Assembly (NCBI GenBank): GCA_965232105.1
Contig: OZ246956.1
Span: 2,666,001 to 2,730,000, forward strand
DNA length: 64,000 nt
Reading direction: 5' to 3'
Source: Multivorans sp965232105
GTDB taxonomy: Bacteria > Acidobacteriota > Thermoanaerobaculia > Multivoradales > Multivoraceae
Shown piece by piece: positions 32,797 through 39,297 of this stretch. The notes below the pieces were generated by a model. The model was not told the origin of the DNA and made no database searches. It saw nothing but the letters and a program-made list of their open reading frames with translations. How positions within the stretch are numbered: position 1 is the first letter of the stretch; each line of letters starts with the position of its first letter. Made by a program: the position numbers and the translations under genes.

Positions 32797-34542
32797 CTAC
32801 CCGGCGGCGCCGGGCGTCGCGACGCTGGGGTCGGTGACCCCCATGCCATCGAGCAGTTCCTGGAAACGCGACTCGGAGCGTAGCTCGTCGAAAGCGGGAT
32901 GCACCTTGGCCCACATGGCCACTCCTCGCTTGGCCCTGATCGCTTCTTCGAGCCAGCGCAGAGCTGCTTCCGGTTCGCCCAGCCAGGTGTACAGGATCGC
33001 CAGCGAGTCGTAGTGAGCGTTCTGGCCGGCGACCGGCTTCAATAGCCGCGCTGCGGTCCAGCGCAGGACTCCCGGTTCGCCCTCCTTCTCGAAAATGCTT
33101 CCGATCGTGTCGGCGTCATCCGGGCGACCGGCGTTCCGCAGATAGATCTGGCGCTCACGGACCGCCTCTTCCGGTCGGTCCATCGCCATGTAGCAAGCGG
33201 CCGCCAGCGATCGGGTCGCCGGGTAGGTGCTATCGATGGCGAGCGTTCGCCGAGCCTCGGCGAGCGCCTCCTCGTAGCGACGGGACAGGTAGTAGACGAA
33301 GGACAGACTTCGACGCAGCATCGGGGCGAGGGGGTCCAGATGCGTGGCGGTATTCAGCTCCTGTTCCGCTTCGTCCAGGCGGCCGACCGGCGCCAGGAAG
33401 TAATGCCCGTAGGAGAACCGGGCGTTCGGGTTCCCGGGGTCGAGCTGCAGCGCGCGCAGGTACGCCCGCTGGGCCGCCGGCCAGTCCCACTGGAGTGCGG
33501 CGCGCAGAAGACCGCATGCACGGTAGGCGGTAGGGGTCGTATCGTTCAGTTCCAACGCCCTGTTCACCGCTTCCTCGGCCTTTGCCGCCGCCTCTTCGAC
33601 CTGCAGGAACCCGTCCACCGCGAGCACTCCGTAGCAGAGAGCGAGCACGGCATGACCCTGCGCGAAGTCCGGCTGCATTTCGAGTGCCCTGTCCAGGAGT
33701 GCGATTGCCTGCTTCAGGCGGTCGCCCTTTTGCGTGCCCAGGTGGTACCGCGCCTCCAGATAGAGCTGGTACACCTCCTGACTCTCCGTCGGTCGCTTGA
33801 CGACGGGGCCGGTATGCGGTCCAAGGAGCTTCCATCGCAGACGGTCGACGATCGCCTGCGCGATGTCCTCCTGGATCTCGAAGACATCCCCAAGTTCGCG
33901 GTCGTAGTGCTCCGACCATAGCTGGGTGCCGTCAGATGTTCGGATCAGGTGTGCCGAGATCCGGAGGCGCTCGCCCGCCTTCCGCACGCTGCCCTCCAGG
34001 ATGGCCGACACACCCAGCTTGTGGCCAACGTCCGAGCTGCTGCGGTCCCTCAGCCGGTGGTCGAAGGACGACGTTCTGCCGACGACGCGGAGCCCGTTGA
34101 CGCTTGCCAGTGCGTCGATGAGTTCTTCCGCCACGCCGTCGCAAAAGAAGTCCTGTTCAGGATCCGGGCTCATGTTGGAGAAGGGCCGGACCGCGATCGA
34201 GCCGTCCAAAGCAGCTTCGACCGGCACGACGAAGCGGTAGCCGCGACCCGGAAGAGTCGCGATGTACTTCGTCTTCTCGTTCTGTCCCAGGGTCTTCCGG
34301 AGCACGGAGAGGTTGTGCGCGAGGTTGCTCTCGTCCACTGCCGTGTCGGGCCAGACCATCACCATCAGTTCCTCCTTGGAGAGGAGGCGGTCATGGTTCT
34401 CGACCAGTGCTTGCAGGGTGTCGAAGATCTTCGGCCGGAGCGGCACCGCCTCCCCGTTGCGCAGTAGCCGCCGTTGCCCGACATCGAGTAAGTACGGGCC
34501 GAAGGCGTGGGAGCGACGATCGGGAGAAAAAGACACGGCCAA
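32797..34542 (-). CDS. CadC-type winged-helix transcriptional regulator with TPR domain
   Basis: A 581-residue regulator. Residues 10-105 are an OmpR/PhoB-type winged helix (RLLSKEELMVMVWPDTAVDESNLAHNLSVLRKTLG ... YIATLPGRGYRFV). Residues about 113-240 form the FlgO/adenylate-cyclase-associated fold (IAVRPFSNMSPDPEQDFFCDGVAEELIDAL; ILEGSVRKAGERLRISAHLI). The rest is tetratricopeptide repeats. There is no membrane segment, unlike E. coli CadC. This layout is abundant in Acidobacteria. It probably forms an operon with the RnfD-like/Sel1 gene. The signal is unknown. Confidence 0.9.
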   Translation of the reverse strand: MAVSFSPDRRSHAFGPYLLDVGQRRLLRNGEAVPLRPKIFDTLQALVENHDRLLSKEELMVMVWPDTAVDESNLAHNLSVLRKTLGQNEKTKYIATLPGRGYRFVVPVEAALDGSIAVRPFSNMSPDPEQDFFCDGVAEELIDALASVNGLRVVGRTSSFDHRLRDRSSSDVGHKLGVSAILEGSVRKAGERLRISAHLIRTSDGTQLWSEHYDRELGDVFEIQEDIAQAIVDRLRWKLLGPHTGPVVKRPTESQEVYQLYLEARYHLGTQKGDRLKQAIALLDRALEMQPDFAQGHAVLALCYGVLAVDGFLQVEEAAAKAEEAVNRALELNDTTPTAYRACGLLRAALQWDWPAAQRAYLRALQLDPGNPNARFSYGHYFLAPVGRLDEAEQELNTATHLDPLAPMLRRSLSFVYYLSRRYEEALAEARRTLAIDSTYPATRSLAAACYMAMDRPEEAVRERQIYLRNAGRPDDADTIGSIFEKEGEPGVLRWTAARLLKPVAGQNAHYDSLAILYTWLGEPEAALRWLEEAIRAKRGVAMWAKVHPAFDELRSESRFQELLDGMGVTDPSVATPGAAG

Positions 34543-34598
34543 GCTACGGAAGTATAGTCACGACGAGGCCGTCAGCCCACGTGTCCCGGAGGAGAACG

Positions 34599-35165
34599 GT
34601 GCGATCAAAGGCGAGAGTGCGCCGGCGTCGTTGGCGGGTGCGAAGCCTGGCCGTGGTCCTGGTTGTGGTCACGGCTGGAGGTGTGCTGGTCGGCCGTACG
34701 GTTCGCGACAATCGGGCACAGGCGGCTCTCACGGACGCTTTGGTGACGAGTCGGATACCGGGCCGGACCCAGGAAACCAGGCGCCGCTTCGAGCGCCTGA
34801 TCGAGGACTATCGCGGCAGTGGGGCAGCGTGGGCCGCGCATGGCCACTTCGCCGAACTCGAGGCCGTGAACGGCCGGTTCGCGGAGGCTCGTACGCTCTG
34901 GGTGGCACTGGTTGAGGGCGGCCCGGGCGAGCTCGCGGCGGACGCCGAGATGAACCTGATCTACCTGGACCGCGAAGAAGGCCGGCTCGAGGAGTTGGCT
35001 GGCAGACTGGAGAGCCTGGTGGAGAGTGGCGAGAGCCACCTGCCGGAGGACGTCCTCCTGTTCGAACTCGCTCAGACGCTCGAGCAGTTGGGGCGCCACG
35101 ACGAGGCCGGCAGGATCAAACGCTTCGAGGAGGTTGCGCCGGAAGGACCCCGGGTGCAGAGGTAG
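34599..35165 (+). CDS. Single-span membrane protein with a TPR-like periplasmic domain
   Basis: From a GTG at 34599, preceded by GGAGGAG, this gives 188 residues. They comprise a very basic n-region, one transmembrane segment (SLAVVLVVVTAGGVLVG), then a helical domain with tetratricopeptide-like pairs (AWAAHGHFAELEAVNGRFAEARTLWVALVEGG; DVLLFELAQTLEQLGRHDEAGRI). It resembles YbgF/YfgM-type tethered TPR proteins. No partner can be named. It is divergent from the CadC-type regulator and convergent with the amine dehydrogenase cluster. Confidence 0.7.
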   Translation: MRSKARVRRRRWRVRSLAVVLVVVTAGGVLVGRTVRDNRAQAALTDALVTSRIPGRTQETRRRFERLIEDYRGSGAAWAAHGHFAELEAVNGRFAEARTLWVALVEGGPGELAADAEMNLIYLDREEGRLEELAGRLESLVESGESHLPEDVLLFELAQTLEQLGRHDEAGRIKRFEEVAPEGPRVQR

Positions 35166-35170
35166 CGGCG

Positions 35171-35617
35171 CTAGTTCTCGGAAGTCGAGCCCTGGATGTC
35201 CTCGATGATTCGCCGGCGCACTTCGGTCGGGTTGGTTACCGGTTGACGGCGGAGTCGCCCCACTTCTTCCGCCTCGTAGGGCTTCAGGTCCTTTGCGTTC
35301 TCGGGATCGAAGCGCCTGACGATCCAGTTCATCAGCCTGGCCAGGGCCTCGTCATCGATCAGAGCCTGGGAGGCGCCGGGCACCTGGACGAGATAGTCGC
35401 GCCAGTCCGGGCTGGAGATGAACTTGCCCACCTCGCCCGGTAGGGGAGGGACCGTGCCCTCCACGCCGGAGCCGTCGGCCATGTGACAGCCCTGGCAGTG
35501 CAGCATGTAGTCGAGATGAGCGAGGCGGTAGGTGTCCGCCTCGTCCGCTTCGGCCCCGACCGCGACCGCGCTCGCGCACACGACGAGGATCGTGAGCAGA
35601 ACGAGCGGGCGATGCAC
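35171..35617 (-). CDS. Monoheme c-type cytochrome of the amine dehydrogenase cluster
   Basis: A 148-residue periplasmic cytochrome. A signal peptide (LVLLTILVVCASAVAVGA) precedes a single heme-binding CQGCH motif in DYMLHCQGCHMADGSG, followed by PPLPGEVGKF. It directly follows the light-chain gene and is a likely electron acceptor for the dehydrogenase. In size and single heme it differs from the di-heme MauG enzyme. The start is a GTG, either 35617 or 35641, and neither has a strong Shine-Dalgarno. Confidence 0.83.
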   Translation of the reverse strand: MHRPLVLLTILVVCASAVAVGAEADEADTYRLAHLDYMLHCQGCHMADGSGVEGTVPPLPGEVGKFISSPDWRDYLVQVPGASQALIDDEALARLMNWIVRRFDPENAKDLKPYEAEEVGRLRRQPVTNPTEVRRRIIEDIQGSTSEN

Positions 35618-35654
35618 TTCGCGGTGTACCTCGGAATGCACGAGTCGGGGAGTC

Positions 35655-36185
35655 CTATTCGGCGACCGAGAGAATACGGGACATCGTGCAGTGGTAGCCG
35701 AACGGAGCGCCGCCGTTTCCGCACCAGAGGACGGAATTCGAACGTTGGGGGTGATAGCGGGCGGTGTCGCCTTCGTTCGTGTTGCAGTAGCAGCGCTGGC
35801 AGGGGAAGGCGCCGCAGCAATCGTGGTAGGCGACGACGTAGCTCTTGCCGTCGGCCGGATTGAGACACGTGCCGGTCCACGTGATGGGAGCGGCCTTGGA
35901 TCCCGGCGGACAGGAGTTGGTCGAACCGCCGCAGCAGCCGCACAACCAGCCGTCCACCGAGCAGTATGCCCAGTAGTCGCACTGCATGGGATCCTGCATG
36001 GGTTCGGCCGCGTCATCGGCGGCTTCCTGCGCGAAGGTCCGGTCCACCGGCAGCAGCGGCAGCAAGACGCCACCAGCGATGGCGCTACCGATGGACCCCA
36101 GCACCGATCGCCGGGATGTCGTGTCGGCCAGACGGGTCGCCGCGCGAATCGAAATGTTGTCGAACCAGTTCATGGCAAACCTCAC
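35655..36185 (-). CDS. mauA: Amine dehydrogenase light chain (tryptophan tryptophylquinone subunit)
   Basis: A 176-residue catalytic beta subunit of methylamine/aromatic amine dehydrogenase, which oxidatively deaminates primary amines in the periplasm. The Tat leader is SRRSVLGSIGSAIAGG. The mature part follows the family closely (CDYWAYCSVDG, NSCPPGSKAAP, AYHDCCGAFPC, YHCTMS). The two tryptophans expected to form the TTQ cofactor are Trp103 (ITWTGTC) and Trp154 (VLWCGNG). It has 14 cysteines, two more (Cys85, Cys129) than the twelve I recall for the Paracoccus light chain. The ATG overlaps the mauD stop. The name mauA is family-level: the cluster order is of the aau type. Confidence 0.93.
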   Translation of the reverse strand: MRFAMNWFDNISIRAATRLADTTSRRSVLGSIGSAIAGGVLLPLLPVDRTFAQEAADDAAEPMQDPMQCDYWAYCSVDGWLCGCCGGSTNSCPPGSKAAPITWTGTCLNPADGKSYVVAYHDCCGAFPCQRCYCNTNEGDTARYHPQRSNSVLWCGNGGAPFGYHCTMSRILSVAE

Positions 36186-36820
36186 GATGGTTGTTGTGAA
36201 CCCCCTGCAATGAGCACCCGGCCTTCTTCCTGGTGCTCGAGAAACTCCTGGATTGAACTGACGCCCAGCCGCTTCGCCTCGAACAGGCTCTCCACGTGCT
36301 CCCTGCTGTTCGTGAGCCCCTGGGCCGCGACGAACCCGTTTTCATCGAGCAGCACGCCGTAAGGGAGCTTGCCGATCTCATAGGTCATGCCGAGTTCCGG
36401 CGAAAGGACGTAGGCGAAGTCGTCGAGCCGGCTCCTGGTTCTGAACTCCGTGTGCTCCGCCGGGTCGCCGTCGCTCGCGAAGACGAGTTGCAGCCAGCTC
36501 GACTCCTTCCGTGCGATCGATCGGAGCGCTGGAAGGAGCTGGGCGCAGACGGGACACTTGGGTGTCAGGAACGTGATCAACGTGCTCCTGCCATCGGGAT
36601 CGGGAGCGCCGAGGACGACCGGTTCGCCGTCCAGGGTGTCGAGCCGGAACTCCGGCGACTTCTCGCCGACGCGCACCGTCTTGCTCAGCGCCAGCGCGCC
36701 GACCGGGCCGATCCGCTGGTGGATCACGCCAACCTGGCGCGCGAGTGCGAAGGTGACCACGGCGAGGCAGAGGATCGCGCAGCCCATGACCGCGAACAGG
36801 ATGCCGACGGAGGTCGTCAA
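36182..36820 (-). CDS. mauD: MauD-like thiol-disulfide protein for light-chain maturation
   Basis: A 212-residue protein with an N-terminal membrane anchor (GILFAVMGCAILCLAVVTFAL) and a thioredoxin-like domain. The redox motif CPVC (Cys89, Cys92) sits in FLTPKCPVCAQLLPALRSIA, and the cis-proline is in GKLPYGVLLDENG. MauD is needed to fold the disulfide-rich light chain. The start is most likely a TTG at 36820 overlapping the mauE stop (TTGA), since no ATG lies before the anchor. The stop overlaps the mauA start, so the three genes are coupled. Confidence 0.9.
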   Translation of the reverse strand: MTTSVGILFAVMGCAILCLAVVTFALARQVGVIHQRIGPVGALALSKTVRVGEKSPEFRLDTLDGEPVVLGAPDPDGRSTLITFLTPKCPVCAQLLPALRSIARKESSWLQLVFASDGDPAEHTEFRTRSRLDDFAYVLSPELGMTYEIGKLPYGVLLDENGFVAAQGLTNSREHVESLFEAKRLGVSSIQEFLEHQEEGRVLIAGGSQQPS

Positions 36821-37377
36821 GACGTTCCCTCCCGGAGCAAACCGTGGTTCGCGATGAGCACGTCCGCCGTAGCGTACATGGCGATGGCGAAGACGCCGAG
36901 CGAGAACGCGCCCGCGTAGTCGGCGAACTCGAGCGGTCGCGCGGCCTCCGGCGCCGCCAGCAACAGGGCGACAGCGATCAGCACGAGGTTCCTCAGCACC
37001 AGTGCCCATCCCGCGGGCTGCCCGGTGGTCCCGGCCCAGGAGCAGCCGCAATCCTCGGGCGCGATACCGCGCGCGATGCTCACGGCCATGCCGAGCCCGT
37101 ACAGGCCGAGCAGCCCCGCAACCAGGCCGGCGGCTGCGGTTCCCGAGGGATAGACGGCACAGAGCCCGGCGGCGGCCAGTTCCGCGCCGATCAGCCCCGC
37201 CGTGACGGCGGCGGCCAGCGCGGGTGAACCGGGCAGGCCGAAGCTCTGCAGGTAGCGGGACGTGATCGCCGCGGTCGTCCGCAGGTCGCGCAGTTTGTGC
37301 ACGGCGGTGCCCAGAAACAGCAGCGTGAGCAGGACGCGCACGCCGAGTTGGACGACCGGATCGACGGCAAGGCTCAC
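36817..37377 (-). CDS. mauE: MauE-like membrane protein
   Basis: A 186-residue inner-membrane protein with about five helices of the MauE/DoxX-like family. The family motif is EDCGCSWAG. It works with MauD in export and disulfide formation of the amine dehydrogenase light chain. It starts seven bases after the heavy-chain gene, and its stop overlaps the mauD start. Confidence 0.9.
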   Translation of the reverse strand: MSLAVDPVVQLGVRVLLTLLFLGTAVHKLRDLRTTAAITSRYLQSFGLPGSPALAAAVTAGLIGAELAAAGLCAVYPSGTAAAGLVAGLLGLYGLGMAVSIARGIAPEDCGCSWAGTTGQPAGWALVLRNLVLIAVALLLAAPEAARPLEFADYAGAFSLGVFAIAMYATADVLIANHGLLREGTS

Positions 37378-37384
37378 TGCGGAC

Positions 37385-38566
37385 TCAGTTCCATGGTTGA
37401 ATCATGACGACCGTGCCGCGCACTTCCTGACCACCGGACAGCGCGCGAGTCAGTTCGCCCGTGTCCGCGTCGTAGATGTCGACGTCCGCATAGGTCGTCG
37501 CGTAAAGGAGAGGCGAGTCGTCCTGGCTCACCGCGATTGCGGCTGCGCCGCGTTCCATCGTGTACCTGGCGAGACGTTCGCGGCTCTCGATGTCGAACAC
37601 CCAGACTTCCATGCCGAAACCGCGGTGAAAGTCGTAACCGCCCGGCTTCCGCTCGAGATCCGGCACCGCGGACATCAGCATGAAGAGGCGGCCGGAGGCG
37701 TCGTGAGCGCCCATGTGCTGGTTCGGCGCGGCGGGCACCCAGACTCCCGCGTCGTCCTCGTCACGGAACGTCCAGGGTTCCTGGTAGGAGATCTCGCCGC
37801 CGCTCGTGTCGACGGCGTGCATCACGCCGCGCACCGAGGCGAAGTACCACACGTCCCCCGACCTCGTACCCGTGGGATGGAGGGGATCCCCTTCCGCGTC
37901 GAAGAAGCCCGGGTGGGTTTCTCTTCCGCTCTCGGCGCCGTTCTCATCCAGGTCGACGGTCAGCACGGATCCGTCGCCGCACAGCGAGAAGAAGCGGCGC
38001 GGGCCTGCCGCCATCGTGTGCGCGCAGCCGCCGGTTTCGATCTCGCCGACGTACTTCCGCTTCTCCAGGTCGACGACCCCGAAGCTCAGAGCGGGCGTGA
38101 AGAACGACTGGATGAGGAAGCGATCGTCGTCCGTCAGGGTCGTCAGGTTGATGCTCGCCAGCCCTCGCATTGCCTTCGGCGGGTCGATGGGGATTTCGCC
38201 CTTGATCTCGAGCGTCCTGGCATCGAAGATTTCGACGACTTCGACGAGCTCGCCGTGGTAGCCGCGCGTCATGTAGACGGCATGGTTGTAGAACTCGTCG
38301 CCCGAGCGGGGGAGCTGGGGCAGGAGGCCCTGGTAGCCCAGTTCGATCGTGCCGAGAAGGGTGCCGCTGTCGGCGTCGATGAGGTCCGCGTGCGCGTAGT
38401 TGGGGAAGGCTGCGATCCAGACCCAATGGGCGCCGTCCTGTTTGTCCGGAAGCGTGGCGGTGGTCAGCGGCTCCGGCAGCGAGGCCGGATCGATCTGGGC
38501 CGCAACGGGAAGCGTGACGAAACCGATCGAGGCGGCGAGTACCAGCGCGAAGAACGTCCTCGTCAT
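37385..38566 (-). CDS. mauB: Amine dehydrogenase heavy chain
   Basis: A 393-residue alpha subunit of methylamine/aromatic amine dehydrogenase. A signal peptide ends PVAAQ, and the rest is a seven-bladed propeller (AHWVWIAAFPNYAHADLIDADSGTLLGTIELG; IGFGGCAHT-like CAHTMAAGPRRFFSLCGDGS; VYDIESRERLARY-like WVFDIESRERLARY). It binds two light chains and shapes the substrate channel. The ATG at 38566 follows GAAAGGAGT. Methylamine and aromatic amines cannot be distinguished as substrate from this subunit by eye. Confidence 0.92.
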   Translation of the reverse strand: MTRTFFALVLAASIGFVTLPVAAQIDPASLPEPLTTATLPDKQDGAHWVWIAAFPNYAHADLIDADSGTLLGTIELGYQGLLPQLPRSGDEFYNHAVYMTRGYHGELVEVVEIFDARTLEIKGEIPIDPPKAMRGLASINLTTLTDDDRFLIQSFFTPALSFGVVDLEKRKYVGEIETGGCAHTMAAGPRRFFSLCGDGSVLTVDLDENGAESGRETHPGFFDAEGDPLHPTGTRSGDVWYFASVRGVMHAVDTSGGEISYQEPWTFRDEDDAGVWVPAAPNQHMGAHDASGRLFMLMSAVPDLERKPGGYDFHRGFGMEVWVFDIESRERLARYTMERGAAAIAVSQDDSPLLYATTYADVDIYDADTGELTRALSGGQEVRGTVVMIQPWN

Positions 38567-38568
38567 GT

Positions 38569-39087
38569 CTACTCCTTTCGGGTCCAGAACAGCTCGTACT
38601 CGGTCTCCCACGTCTTGCCGCCGTCGGTCGAGAGCACGGAGAGTTCGCGCAGCCGGCCGTCCGGCAGCGTGAAGAAGCTGAAGCGGCCCATCGTCCCTTC
38701 GTCCAGGTCGGCCGTCTCGAACCGGAACTCGTTGTCCACCATGTTCCCGTTCTCGAACCGCATCCGCTGTCCACCCGGCTTCCCGGAGGCGGACAGGTAA
38801 CTCCAGTTGTCGCGCGTGTCGCTGTAGACGAGGACGCAGAAGAAGTCCCGTATGCCCTCCATGCGGGTCATCCACTCTTCGACGAGGTAGCAGCCCTCGG
38901 GCCCCAGCTCCCAGACAACCTCGGCCATCAGCGCGCCATCGCCGGTGTGGACTTCCCATTCGCCGACCAGGTGGTGCGCGGCCTTGCAGGCAGGGTTCGC
39001 CGCTTCGTTGGAATCGGCTGCTGCCGCGGAGGGAGCAAGGAGCATGACCGTTACGGATCCACATGCGAGAAGTCGCACAAAGCCCAT
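38569..39087 (-). CDS. Small secreted protein heading the amine dehydrogenase operon
   Basis: A 172-residue protein with a signal peptide (VTVMLLAPSAAAA) and a strand-rich domain of DUF1579-like appearance (HHLVGEWEVHTGDG, GPEGCYLVEEWMTRMEG, GGKTWETEYELFWTRKE). It precedes the heavy-chain gene by two bases and its end contains that gene's ribosome-binding site, so the two are co-transcribed. The function is unknown. Lipid or ligand binding is only a guess from the fold. Confidence 0.72.
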   Translation of the reverse strand: MGFVRLLACGSVTVMLLAPSAAAADSNEAANPACKAAHHLVGEWEVHTGDGALMAEVVWELGPEGCYLVEEWMTRMEGIRDFFCVLVYSDTRDNWSYLSASGKPGGQRMRFENGNMVDNEFRFETADLDEGTMGRFSFFTLPDGRLRELSVLSTDGGKTWETEYELFWTRKE

Positions 39088-39207
39088 GTCGTTCTCCTCC
39101 CGAAGGCGCTATCCGACGGTGCCGGGACCGCCTTCTCGACTGTGTTCAGGTCGATTCACTGTGACCGAGAAGGTGGTGCAAGTCAAGGCGATTGCGGCCA
39201 TTTCAGG

Positions 39208-39241
39208 TTCGCTCAGATTCGCTAAGAAAAGTTCCTTGACT
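39208..39241 (+). promoter_or_regulatory. Conserved promoter-like box, copy 2
   Basis: TTCGCTCA, five bases, GCTAAGAAAA, five bases, TTGACT: the same blocks and spacing as at 27833-27866. It lies 56 bases before the TonB receptor ATG and in the divergent region shared with the amine dehydrogenase operon. The possible -10 at 17 bases (AAAGCT) is poor and not conserved between copies. Confidence 0.6.
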
Positions 39242-39297
39242 ACTGACGGGACCGGCGCAAAGCTGACGGTGCCACGAACCTGAGCAAGGAGGTTCAG

